From: an uncultured Flavobacteriaceae bacterium
Lineage (GTDB): Bacteria > Bacteroidota > Bacteroidia > Flavobacteriales > Flavobacteriaceae
Direction: 5' to 3'
DNA: 64,000 nucleotides
NCBI GenBank assembly: GCA_947500525.1
Contig: CANMSH010000006.1
Location: 160,339-224,338 of the forward strand
Every line of letters starts with the position of its first letter. The stretch's first letter is position 1. Of this stretch, positions 17,784 through 27,500 are shown in pieces. Made by a program: the position numbers and the translations under genes. A model generated the notes under the pieces. The model was not told the DNA's origin, did no database searches, and worked only from the letters and a program-made list of their open reading frames with translations.

Positions 17784-17821
17784 TAGGTAAATGTAAGGAA
17801 AAGGGTTGGGTTTTACAATGA
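17784..17821 (-). promoter_or_regulatory. Promoter element P1 upstream of the FN3 lipoprotein gene
   Basis: This 38-bp element is 36/38 identical by hand count to 19346-19383. On the leftward strand it contains TTG, 20 bases, then TACATTTA, close to the Bacteroidota -33 TTG / -7 TAnnTTTG pattern. It lies 15 bp before the start codon. Confidence 0.6.
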
Positions 17822-17861
17822 CTGCAACGTGATAATCCATTTAAATACTGGACTCGTTTGG

Positions 17862-18135
17862 AAGATTGCTTCACTATGTTCGTAATGACCAAACAACACC
17901 TCATTACGAGGAGTGGAACGACAAAGCAATCCGTTTATCTTTAGATAGATTGCTTCTCCCGAATACTCGGGATCGCAATGACTGTAATCAGACATGCTAT
18001 TTAATTAACGCTTTCATTTGTCAGTATGCTGTGCTATGTTCGCAACGACCAAGCAATACCTCATTGCGAGGAGTGAAACGAGGAAGCAATCCGTTTATCA
18101 TTAGACAGATTGCTTCGCTACGCTCGCAATGACGT
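17862..18135. repeat. Tandem pair of long REP-like palindromes (R1 family)
   Basis: Two units of about 110-120 bp lie in tandem (17862-17984 and about 18026-18135). In each, a left arm of type CATTGCGAGGAGTGAAACGA..GAAGCAATC pairs with a right arm of type GATTGCTTC...CTCGCAATG across a short CCGTTTATC.TTAGA spacer. The best pair is 18062-18090 with 18108-18131. They fill most of the 379-bp gap upstream of the GIY-YIG gene and contain no gene. Confidence 0.85.
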
Positions 18136-18148
18136 TAAAAATTGAAAT

Positions 18149-18448
18149 GTGAAAAAATCTTTTATTTATTTCATGACCAACAAAAACAATACAGTAATTT
18201 ATACTGGAGTGACAAGTGATATATTCAAAAGAGTGTATCAACACAAAACCAAATTCTATAAAGGTTTTAGTGCTCGCTATAATTGTGACAAACTGGTTTA
18301 CTTTGAAGAGTTTAATAGCTTTAAATTAGCGATTGCAAGAGAAAAGCAATTAAAAGCAGGAAACAGGAAACGAAAAGAAGATCTGATAAACTCGATGAAT
18401 CCTGAGTGGAATGATCTTTCCGAAGATTGGTTGTTCGATTTTGAATGA
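18149..18448 (+). CDS. Small GIY-YIG family nuclease embedded in REP-like repeats
   Basis: This 99-residue protein has the GIY-YIG core: FIYFMTNKNNTVIYTGVTSDIFKRVYQHK (second tyrosine in YTG, Arg in the following helix) and the metal-binding Glu in LAIAREKQLK. It is close to the UvrC-N-type single-domain proteins common in Bacteroidota. The start is GTG at 18149, 14 bp after a repeat. The stop is 2 bp before the next repeat (18450), so repeats border the gene tightly on both sides. It is the only rightward gene here. It may nick DNA at the palindromes; that is inference. Confidence 0.88.
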   Translation: MKKSFIYFMTNKNNTVIYTGVTSDIFKRVYQHKTKFYKGFSARYNCDKLVYFEEFNSFKLAIAREKQLKAGNRKRKEDLINSMNPEWNDLSEDWLFDFE

Positions 18449-18449
18449 A

Positions 18450-18487
18450 CCGATTGCTTCTCCCGAATACTCGGGATCGCAATTACT
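18450..18487. repeat. REP-like palindrome (R1) directly after the GIY-YIG gene
   Basis: CGATTGCTTCTCCCGAATAC followed by TCGGGATCGCAATTACTG is the right-arm type of the R1 family. It starts 2 bp after the nuclease stop codon. Confidence 0.8.
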
Positions 18488-18554
18488 GAATCGTTCGCCA
18501 TTACGAAATTTTCAAAAAAAATTGAAGTAATCTGTTTTTTTGAAGTTCAGATCT

Positions 18555-18606
18555 GACAGATTGCTTCCCCCTCCCGAATACTCGGAATCGGGGTCGCAAT
18601 GTCGTT
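18555..18606. repeat. REP-like palindrome (R1), expanded variant
   Basis: GACAGATTGCTTCCCCCTCC and the end GGGGTCGCAATGTCGTTA show an R1 element with a longer GC-rich centre. It overlaps the stop codon of the leftward lipoprotein gene by a couple of bases. Confidence 0.75.
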
Positions 18607-19330
18607 AATACTTAAAATAATTCACTTTTTTGTTGAGTCTTGCTACATTTCGGTAGGTGTCTTTAGCGCAAGTTTCGCGGCTTTCGATAATGTTGGCGAT
18701 GCTAATTTTACTGCCTTCTTTTTTCCAGCAAAAGGAAGCGGTGGTATATGTAAACGGTACGCCCTTAGAGATATCTAACAGAGCAAAAGGTTTACCATTT
18801 TTTACCAATTCTAAACTGTATTTTTGTGGTTTGTTATTTACCACATATACTTCTTCGGCTTGCGATATGGTACTCAAATCCACAGCACCAAAATAGGCCG
18901 ACATTGATGTCACCAACACATTGGCATTTGAGTTTTGTAAAAAGGTATTTGTTGCCTTATTATGCGTTGCGTTGAGCTCATTTAGCAGGGCTACTTTGTC
19001 TAAAATTCGTAGGTGGGCATAACCAGGTTTATTGGCAACAGAATCAATGTAAGTAATTTGTATGGGTTTGCTCTGTTCTTTGGCGGCCTGGGCATAGGCG
19101 TTAAAGGTAGCATCGGTAAACGTTGTTATACTGGCTGCTACCCGTATTTTTTGTTTGTACACTGGTAAGTTACTTGTTTGAAACACATTTTGTTGTAGGC
19201 CTTTTGTAATTGTACCTATTGAGCCTATTTCTACAACCTTCTTCGTGGTTCGTTGCTGAGACTGTTGTACCTGTACCGTTTTACAAGAAACCACAGAAAG
19301 TATAATTACAAGTAAGCCTAGTTTTTTCAT
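18605..19330 (-). CDS. Lipoprotein of unknown function
   Basis: This 241-residue protein has a clear lipobox (MKKLGLLVIILSVVSCKT, Cys near 16). The mature part is mixed alpha/beta with conserved-looking cysteines late in the chain (ASFCWKK, RETCAKD). I do not recognise a family. Its promoter nearly duplicates that of the FN3 lipoprotein at 17119, suggesting coordinated expression. Its stop codon lies in an R1 repeat, so the repeat supplies the end of the gene. Confidence 0.7.
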   Translation of the reverse strand: MKKLGLLVIILSVVSCKTVQVQQSQQRTTKKVVEIGSIGTITKGLQQNVFQTSNLPVYKQKIRVAASITTFTDATFNAYAQAAKEQSKPIQITYIDSVANKPGYAHLRILDKVALLNELNATHNKATNTFLQNSNANVLVTSMSAYFGAVDLSTISQAEEVYVVNNKPQKYSLELVKNGKPFALLDISKGVPFTYTTASFCWKKEGSKISIANIIESRETCAKDTYRNVARLNKKVNYFKY

Positions 19331-19345
19331 GTATCTATTTTATGC

Positions 19346-19383
19346 TAGGTAAATGTAACGAAAAGGGTTGGGTTTTGCAATGA
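19346..19383 (-). promoter_or_regulatory. Promoter element P2 upstream of the 18605 lipoprotein gene
   Basis: Near-copy of P1 (17784-17821), differing at two of 38 positions. It has the TTG-N20-TA(CA)TTTA arrangement and lies about 16 bp before the start codon at 19330. Confidence 0.6.
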
Positions 19384-19525
19384 GCTTCTTCTTTTCACTC
19401 AGAAGGATAAAAAAGGACTCGAATGTCATCTCGATACCGCCACGAAGCCTCGGGGTCGTGAGAGCCAAGCGATTGAGAAACCGTAAGGTTCATCGTAGCT
19501 AAATTTATGTTTTAAATTATTAGTA

Positions 19526-19554
19526 AACACGGATTGCAAATCCGCGCCATCGGG
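19526..19554. repeat. Short dispersed repeat with CGGATTGCAAATCCG palindrome
   Basis: AACACGGATTGCAAATCCG and GCGCCATCGGG resemble a short extragenic repeat I have seen in flavobacterial genomes. The remaining spacer from 19384 holds a worn TTTCTC/CGAAATGACA-type or GATTGAGAAACC-like remnant and no gene. Confidence 0.45.
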
Positions 19555-19555
19555 T

Positions 19556-20161
19556 CTAGTTTTTTAAATGAAAATAACCATTCTCATCGCAAAAATAAAT
19601 TTGTGTTATTATTTTCTTAGAATTAACAACTTCATCATCATTCGATGGTTCAGTATAATAATTATTCACCGCAAAAATTCTAGTTATTTTAAAATCTAAA
19701 TTATCTTCAATTTCTAAAGTATAATCAACATAATCTTCTCTAGGGTTAAAGTTAGAAATCAATAATTTGGAATTAATTCTATTCTCAAGTTTATTGACCG
19801 CTGCAACAAATACCTTAACATCAACTGGTGGTTCATTAATAGTATAAAATATTAAATCAATTTTTTCAGAAAAAACAAATCTGAATAATTCCGAATAACT
19901 GTTCATAATAGAACTTTTTGTAAAAAAACAAGAATTTCTATCAAAGCAAAGAAATTTGGCAACATATACGGAATCAATCCTATCGTTATTCTGAACCCTA
20001 TCAAAGTCAATCTTTTTCAAATCTTCTATTTTTATTTCTTGAAAATTTCTCAAAAAATTATTCAGTTCAATACCAAGGTCATCGGGTAACTTTGAGGTTT
20101 CAACATTCTTTTTCTCCTCACAAGCGAAAAAAAGCAAAAATAGGACTAGGATTCTTTTCAT
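19556..20161 (-). CDS. Candidate immunity lipoprotein for the RHS toxin
   Basis: This 201-residue protein has a short lipoprotein signal (MKRILVLFLLFFAC, Cys 14). The mature part is acidic and mixed alpha/beta, with two more cysteines in FLCFDRNSCFF; no known family is evident. The start codon abuts the RHS stop with no spacing, which places it exactly where the immunity gene follows a polymorphic toxin. A lipid-anchored periplasmic immunity protein would fit a toxin that acts in the periplasm or is neutralised on entry. The immunity role is inferred from position. Confidence 0.65.
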   Translation of the reverse strand: MKRILVLFLLFFACEEKKNVETSKLPDDLGIELNNFLRNFQEIKIEDLKKIDFDRVQNNDRIDSVYVAKFLCFDRNSCFFTKSSIMNSYSELFRFVFSEKIDLIFYTINEPPVDVKVFVAAVNKLENRINSKLLISNFNPREDYVDYTLEIEDNLDFKITRIFAVNNYYTEPSNDDEVVNSKKIITQIYFCDENGYFHLKN

Positions 20162-23100
20162 TTAATCAATATTGATATTAGGTCTAATCTCTGTTACTCT
20201 AAAAGATTGCTTCGTCCAAGTTGATCTGTCAAACAATGCGTCTTTTCTTAAATAAAATCTGTTTTGTGCAGTGTCCGTACCAGGAAACTTCGGAGTACTT
20301 ACATTGTCCCAATATATAAAATAATTTCCATGTTTATCATGCCCTTGACCGACTATGTTTACAAAATGCTTAGTCAGTTGATTTTTATTTGCCAGAGTTG
20401 AACCATAATCATAGTACACCCCCGTTTGTACTGAATGTCCTTTTAACAAGTTACTTCTTATAGTTCTAAGAGCCAATGGTACATCTGCTTTTAAATCCGA
20501 ATCTGATAAAGTCCAGAGATTTATTTGACCGTTTTTATATGCAGGATTTCCTCCATTTTTCACCTCTTGTTCTCTAGAACAAGCAAAACAATCATTCCCA
20601 GCACTACTTCCTCTATATTTAATCAATTTTTGACCTTCCAATACATTGTTAATGGTAAAAAACAAATCCGGTCTTGCAGTACCATTTTTCTGTAAAACGT
20701 AATTTTGAAAATTATCAATAAAATTTCCTCCATCATAACTTTTGGATAAGCCAACAGCCCAATTCCAATATTTCGCATCTATTTCAAGAACTTGATTCAA
20801 TCCGTCATTAACGTAAACACTTTCTCCCGTTTCCTTATTTACATAATCAGTAAAAAAGGCTCCATCAGGATCAGTACCATTAATTGGGTTGTTTCCCATT
20901 CCGAGATATGGTGAACTATATTGTCCCGCCGGGTCAGTAGTTAGCCACCTTCCAATTCTAGCATCCCATAAGCGTAATTCAAAGGCTTCTTTACCTGTCT
21001 CTTGGTCTTTTTCTTGCCCTTGAAAAGCATACCGATATTGCTCACCACCGATGGTTTGTCTTCCTGGCATGGCCATACCAAAAGGGTAATAATCCGTTGT
21101 TGTGCTTGGGTTGGGGTCCATTCTTTGTATAACTGCCCTTACGTTTCCTAAATGATCGACCAATTGATAGTAATATGTATTTGTTTCCTTATAGTGCACA
21201 CCTATTCGCTCAGCTCCATAAATCGGCAATTCTGTTAAGATATTATTTTTATAGACAGCCAAGGTATTACCGGTCGCATCTCGTATATAATGATCCGTAC
21301 TTGTTAAGCTACCATTAATAAAACTTTCTTTACGCACTCTATAATCTTTATCATTGTAATAAAACTTGACTATTGGTTGATTATTATGTTGTACTTCTGT
21401 TACCAAGCCGCCCACACTATAAAAATATTTAATTCCTTCGCTAACATTTTCTACCAACTGCCCAATACTATTGTACTTATAATTATCTCCATCTTGATCA
21501 CCTATATCGTTTGCACCCAATACGGTACCCGATAGATCATCTACTCTTTTCAATTGATTCGGTCTAAAATTATCCGGATCGCTAGGGTCGTCATAATACT
21601 CATATGTTAATTGATCCATAACATTTGACCCACTATTTTCTGTTTGCTTATTTCGGTTAAGCGTTTTAATATTTCCATTAGCGTCATAGGTGATATTGCT
21701 TACATTATAATCCCCTCCGTTTGCTCCTTGTGCATTGGGATCTATTTTAGCCGTAAATACAGTGCCTGTCTGCACATGAAAACCGGGTAGTAAGGTAATA
21801 CTTTGTCTAGCTACTATATCTTCATTAGTTGTAATTACGGTATTTTTGATAATGGAATCTTGTGCAGTACCTGTACCTTCAATTGGCGCTCCCATACCAG
21901 CACTCTCTAACCAATTATTTTTATTATATCCATAGTAATAGGTTTGTGCCGTAGGTGTTGTATTAGGATGCTTGTTAACCCAAGTCATTGCTTTGATATT
22001 ACCATTAAACTGGTCTTTACCATCATTAACTGAACCTATTGGCGTTGGCGTACTAGAACGGGCATAATCACCATTATAATAATCCAAACGCATACTAAAA
22101 ACATCTGTATTAAAACCATTGCTGGCAATACCATCATTTCCGGGGTCATTGTTCTGAGGATCATTAATTGCCTTTAATTGCCCCGCTAAATTATATACAA
22201 AATCTATCCCCTGTAAATTATCTGCCAATTCTGTACGTCGTAATGCTCCATTTTCGTAGTAATAATATTTAACTTGATTAATAAAAGTTTGTCCCCCGTC
22301 AGATGAAGTTATCACTTGTTCTAATTCATCAACGATATTGTAAATATATTTATGTATAAAGCGTTCATTTGGGACATACTTTTGATAGTCAACCTGTGTA
22401 ACATTGCCTGTTATAGGATCATACACATAATCGATGGTTTTTATACCTAAACCTATAATGTTCTGTACCATCCATTCTACTCTACCATATGCATCATAAC
22501 TATACCAAGTTATTGTATTTTCATTGTACGTCTTCGAAACGTTCCCAGCTACAAATCGTTGTTCAGGTGCGTCTCCCATAAACAAAGTCGCCATATCACT
22601 AGATAATGCATCGCTATCTTTTTCGTCATATAATGTAAATTGTTGTTCTTTACAGTTAGCATTTGGTAAGTCATCCAAATCATTAACGTATTGTTCTTGG
22701 GTATAAGAGTTATTTATAATTCCGTCTAACGCATTGTTGTTTTCAGCATCAAAAGCATAAGTGTTATTTTCCGTAAATACACCACTTTCAACAGGTCGTC
22801 CGTAACTATCATAATTCGTATAAGAAAATTCATTGGCTATTGCTTGCTTCGAGTTCTGGGAAAAACGTATTTGTCCATCACTACGATATTTAAACCAAGC
22901 TTCTCCCTTATCAGGACTTTTACTATATACTAATTGATTCAATGAATTATACTTAAACTCATTTTTCAAATTAAATAAGGCCTGGTAAGAAGCCAACAAC
23001 CTCCCAGCATCATCATATTCGTATAAGTTATAATCATAGTAATTCTCTTTATAAGTTACCATAACTGACTCTGTAGTGTAATTTTCGAGGTCATTTATTA

Positions 23101-24499
23101 CTATTCTATAAAAACCATTGGGTAATGTGGAAGTATTACTTACAACTACCTGTTCGGTAATCAAATCATACACAGTAATGTCAGATGAGCTTACTACAAA
23201 GCCTTTGGCGTTCTCATTTTGCGGTACGTGAACATCAACATACCCTTGCTCCCCAATGGCTATATTAGCAGTACGAACAATATCGCCCCCACTTCTAGCG
23301 ACCGCCAATATCTTACCGTCAGTATCATTAAAAATCGCTGTCTCCACACCATGTACATCTCTATTGATCGTTTTAACAGTTTCAATGGAATTATAAGCAG
23401 CGTTATCAAAAGCACCAACTTCTGATAATTCATTACTTGCTTGCATGTTAAATTCATAACCTTGTAACCACGTATCAAGAGTACCGTTACCGTCAACATC
23501 TACTTTATTTGCGCCTAAAGTTTTTAATATATTACCAGGATTCAATTTACTGTAAATGGTTCTTGTAAATGGGTAATCTGTTATATCCTGGTAACTGTTC
23601 CCTTCAAAACTGGAGTTGGTATTATTTGCACTGAAGTAATGTCCTAATGTGTTAATCCCTTTTCCTACTGGGGTAGGGTTTTCAGGATCGGATTCGAAAT
23701 CAAATTCATTATATATCGAACCATCAATTTTCTTCACAAAATCCAATTTATATAAAAATGATCCCGAGGCATTTATTGGAGCGCTTAAGGTCTGCAAAGC
23801 GGGCCTCCCTTGGGCATCGTACATCGTTTGAGTTGCCCAAGATTTATTAGTCTTTAAATCTAAACTCTGACTCTGAATACCACGTCCCAAATCATCAAAA
23901 TATGATTTTGAGCTTGCCTTGATGGTACCATTAATATCATATCCTTTTGAAATAGTCCAATTCATATTTTCATATACATAACCATCATAACAACCATTAT
24001 TATTTGCATTAGCGTCATACGTACAATAGTCTAAATTGTTGTTCACTCTTCCTGTTACGGCTGTACAACTAGAAACTGGATCGAAATCATTATAATTTCC
24101 ATAACCATCTCCATCTGTATCCAAATACCAATTTTCATAACACCCTTCAGCTTGATTAATTTGAAAAAAGCCTAGATAGGCATTTGGGTTGCTATCATAA
24201 GCATAAGTTATTAACCCGTTCCTATCACCGTTCGTTGTATTTTCTTGGGTAGTAATTTGCAATTGCAAAAGATTTATTTGAGTTATAGTTACCCATTCCG
24301 GCACTCCAGTAAAACAAATCGAGGAAGCACAATCATTTGAATTCGGTGAAAAACCCAAAGTAATGGTTCTAGTTTCACCAGTGGCACTAAAAATACTAGG
24401 TGGAGGAATTGTAACTTGACAATTCGGCAATTGCCCCCATGAATTAACACTTATAAAACCAATAATAAACAATACAATTCTAAATAAATTCTTTTTCAT
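20162..24499 (-). CDS. RHS-repeat polymorphic toxin with BACON domain and C-terminal candidate cysteine peptidase
   Basis: The protein has 1445 residues: signal peptide (1-22), a BACON-like beta domain (~25-115), an Asp-rich hinge (DTDGDGYGN), a DUF6443-like region (SKSYFDDLGRGIQSQS...YDAQGRP), many YD repeats, and the RHS core ending in YRYAFQGQEKDQETGKEAF...DARIGRWLTTDP...NPINGTDPDG (~1160-1214). The last ~231 residues are a variable tip with Cys 1304/1307 (GNDCFAC), His ~1378 (KHFVNIVGQG) and Asp/Asn ~1398 (YWDN), the order of a papain/C39-like triad. It is transcribed after the 1607-residue shell gene (2-bp gap). No T9SS sorting domain is visible, so export must be by another route. Confidence 0.85.
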   Translation of the reverse strand: MKKNLFRIVLFIIGFISVNSWGQLPNCQVTIPPPSIFSATGETRTITLGFSPNSNDCASSICFTGVPEWVTITQINLLQLQITTQENTTNGDRNGLITYAYDSNPNAYLGFFQINQAEGCYENWYLDTDGDGYGNYNDFDPVSSCTAVTGRVNNNLDYCTYDANANNNGCYDGYVYENMNWTISKGYDINGTIKASSKSYFDDLGRGIQSQSLDLKTNKSWATQTMYDAQGRPALQTLSAPINASGSFLYKLDFVKKIDGSIYNEFDFESDPENPTPVGKGINTLGHYFSANNTNSSFEGNSYQDITDYPFTRTIYSKLNPGNILKTLGANKVDVDGNGTLDTWLQGYEFNMQASNELSEVGAFDNAAYNSIETVKTINRDVHGVETAIFNDTDGKILAVARSGGDIVRTANIAIGEQGYVDVHVPQNENAKGFVVSSSDITVYDLITEQVVVSNTSTLPNGFYRIVINDLENYTTESVMVTYKENYYDYNLYEYDDAGRLLASYQALFNLKNEFKYNSLNQLVYSKSPDKGEAWFKYRSDGQIRFSQNSKQAIANEFSYTNYDSYGRPVESGVFTENNTYAFDAENNNALDGIINNSYTQEQYVNDLDDLPNANCKEQQFTLYDEKDSDALSSDMATLFMGDAPEQRFVAGNVSKTYNENTITWYSYDAYGRVEWMVQNIIGLGIKTIDYVYDPITGNVTQVDYQKYVPNERFIHKYIYNIVDELEQVITSSDGGQTFINQVKYYYYENGALRRTELADNLQGIDFVYNLAGQLKAINDPQNNDPGNDGIASNGFNTDVFSMRLDYYNGDYARSSTPTPIGSVNDGKDQFNGNIKAMTWVNKHPNTTPTAQTYYYGYNKNNWLESAGMGAPIEGTGTAQDSIIKNTVITTNEDIVARQSITLLPGFHVQTGTVFTAKIDPNAQGANGGDYNVSNITYDANGNIKTLNRNKQTENSGSNVMDQLTYEYYDDPSDPDNFRPNQLKRVDDLSGTVLGANDIGDQDGDNYKYNSIGQLVENVSEGIKYFYSVGGLVTEVQHNNQPIVKFYYNDKDYRVRKESFINGSLTSTDHYIRDATGNTLAVYKNNILTELPIYGAERIGVHYKETNTYYYQLVDHLGNVRAVIQRMDPNPSTTTDYYPFGMAMPGRQTIGGEQYRYAFQGQEKDQETGKEAFELRLWDARIGRWLTTDPAGQYSSPYLGMGNNPINGTDPDGAFFTDYVNKETGESVYVNDGLNQVLEIDAKYWNWAVGLSKSYDGGNFIDNFQNYVLQKNGTARPDLFFTINNVLEGQKLIKYRGSSAGNDCFACSREQEVKNGGNPAYKNGQINLWTLSDSDLKADVPLALRTIRSNLLKGHSVQTGVYYDYGSTLANKNQLTKHFVNIVGQGHDKHGNYFIYWDNVSTPKFPGTDTAQNRFYLRKDALFDRSTWTKQSFRVTEIRPNINID

Positions 24500-24501
24500 A
24501 A

Positions 24502-27500
24502 CTACTGCCCTTTATAATTATACCTAGTTTTACTAACCTGTTTAAATCCTCCTAGAATACCATCGTCATCTTCTATTTCTTCATATATTTGCAACAACCT
24601 ACCTACTTCATCATATTCAAATTTAGACGCCATCCCATTTGAACCAATGATACACCATAGTTCTCCCCATTCATTATATACATACGAAGTCATTTCTGAA
24701 GCAATCGGACATAATTTAAAATCATCAAGATCAATTTCTCCAGTTGTAGTGAATATGGCAACGTTAGTTTGATCGGATGGTATATCAATATATCCATTTA
24801 ATAGCACCCAACTACCTGCATAGACCTTTTCAGAAGAACTGAATAATTGTGTTGAAGTTCCAACCTTTATACGTGCATTGTCTTCACCTCCCTTGCGTAC
24901 CCAAACCGAAACTTTGAATTTTTGTTTGCTAGGGTCAATGCGATCATTATCTTCCGGGACATTTACCTCGAATGCATTCTCACCTACTCCAATATTAACA
25001 CTATACATACCTGTATGAGCATTCACATCTAGTTGTCTTCCAATAGATTTTACCTCACCATCAAAATAATTTGTAAATGGAATTTCATATTCCGCACCGG
25101 AATAATACATCTCCGTATATTTAGCATTAGAAACCGCCAATACCTTACTTCTGTTATCGCCCATTTTCGTGGAAATGTAATTATTATTAATATCTTTAGT
25201 TTCCAAAGGAGCCGAAAAATGATCATACATAGTTGTTGTGGAAACATTTCTCCATTTTGGATTTGTTTGTGCATCACCTACTCCCCAATTAAAATCATCA
25301 TCATTATTAATATTGAAACCAACATAAGTACCACCTACAACATCAACATCTCCATTCCAAACGTAATTTTTATGAATTCGCCATATTGGTACTTCAGAAC
25401 TTGCCAACGGCCCAGCCCCAAAATAATTCCTATATTTCCAAGTATTATTCCAAGTAGTAATTTCAACATCTACTACTTTTTCCTCAGTTGTAGATTCATT
25501 TAGCAAATAGGTATAACTTGCAGCCTGTTGAGTTAACATATTCTTAAAATTTGAACTATTTATCTTCGGGCCCATTTGAGGATATTTCAAATAAGCAGGA
25601 ACTATTTTAGTTTTAAAAGCTTTTCCTTCACTATCATATGTGCGTGTTTCAAGCAATTGTCCAGAATTAAGATCGTGTTTATCAAAATAAGTAGTTTTCT
25701 TGAATCCACCTCGAATCACTTCGTTACTCTCCAACACTAACGGATACTTTGTATAACTCGTACTTAGTAAGTGGTTAATTTTAGTATAATCATCTTCTCC
25801 AGGTTTAGGGTTTACTGACTTGTACATTTGAGTTGAGACCGTATTTGCAAATCCTGAACTTTCATCTAGAAACTTATAGTTATTCGTGTTTTTAGACAAC
25901 AATGTTGATCCTTGGAAAACACTAGTGCTTTTCAAGTTTCCAATTATACTTTGATAATCTTTATAGTTATAATAAACCCCTCTCGTTGTATTAGAATTGA
26001 AGCTATTTAACACTCCTGGTGAACCTGTGATGTCATAACTCAATTTTGAAGTGATTCCATCAAAAAAGGTTTTATCCGTAAAAAACTCATATTCAGTTTT
26101 AACATCGTTGATAACATCGTCATTAATATCTAAATTCTTTACTATTACTTTGTCGTACAAAACATTAGGGCTTCTCAATAAAGATTGGTTAACCGCTCCT
26201 TCAAAGTTGTAATATGGCTCGTACGGCACCGATCCTACGCCATATTCATAAGTTGTTTTCCATGTGTTTGTATTATCCGAAGTACTAATTGATGCCACTC
26301 GTATTCCGGCGTGATTTTTATATTTAAAAGGAGTGCCACTTACATTTTTAAAAGTAGGAGCACCAATAGAAAACTCCTCGCAACTAGATGTTAATGGAAT
26401 TGGCGTAGACGAATATGAATAATTAGCGGGTTCTAAAATATTGAATTTATACCTAGTTTTAAAATCAGTATCGTTATTAATGCTACCCTCCAATTGTACT
26501 GTTCCGTGATATTCTGCATGTATGGTATATCCAGAAAAATTACCATCATTATTACAATCACCAAAAGTTGAATCATAATCTAAATAAATAATATCACCAT
26601 CTTTCAACTCATAATTACCAACATCACCAATAATATTTAATGTTGTTGGCGATGGATTGACTTCAACGTTCATAAAATCATATGCGATGAATGATTGATT
26701 GTAATTATCATACACATCGCCTTCATATTCAATCCCAATTTTCCCTCCTTGTGGGCTTATTATTTCATCTAAATTCCAAACTGCCGCATTTAAATTATTA
26801 TAACCCCAATAATTTCCATTATTATAATCCCAAACAGGATTGCTTGAATATTTAAATTGATAAGGTGGAACTAAGGATATTCCGGACTTCCCTTTGAATA
26901 AAAGGTTCGTTAGAGTCAGTTTTCCTGTTGCTTCCGTATTTGGAGCGTTCTGAGCTAGTCGATAGTCATACGTAAAGTTTATAACCTTCAAAGCATCATT
27001 TTCTATATCTGTTACAAAACCATCTTTAGTATCCAGCACATTATTTTGCAAGTTTAAACTAAAGTTATAAGTTTTGTTAATTTTTGGATCACTAAAGGTA
27101 TAATTACTATTTGGCCCTGGTTCTATATTTTGAGCATTCAATTTACTAATGGCACCTAGATTCGAATTCTGTAGTAATACTATTTTATTTAATTTTAGTT
27201 GCTTCTGCGAAGGCATCGTATAATCAAAATTAGCATCTTTATATTTAAAAAGTTGAGGAACCCCTTTGTTGTCTTTACGTAAATCTTTAATGAATAAGGC
27301 TGTATGTGTCCTTGTAGAAATTCTATCCAAATAATAGAGTTCCTTTAATCCCCAACTATATCTACGAGTACCTTTAATTTTCGAATATTCATCACCTTTA
27401 CTAGGGTTTCTCCACGTATACCCCTCAGACCATTTTCCATATTCGAAATCTACCCAATACCCATAATCACCATCATCGACTTTACCGTTAGTATTTACGT

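Noticed and set aside
17866..18132. Rightward 88-codon frame before the GIY-YIG gene and the leftward frame at 17813-17995
   Set aside because: Both are translations of the R1 repeat palindromes and have no protein-like features.
19526..19554. CGGATTGCAAATCCG palindrome as an attachment site for an integrated element
   Set aside because: No integrase or second copy flanking an insert is visible; the sequence fits a common short flavobacterial extragenic repeat.
25033..25503. Rightward 156-codon frame opposite the RHS shell gene, and other long antisense frames (713-919, 1393-1590, 62319-62522)
   Set aside because: They mirror strongly supported genes on the other strand, and their translations are compositionally biased with no recognisable domain or promoter.
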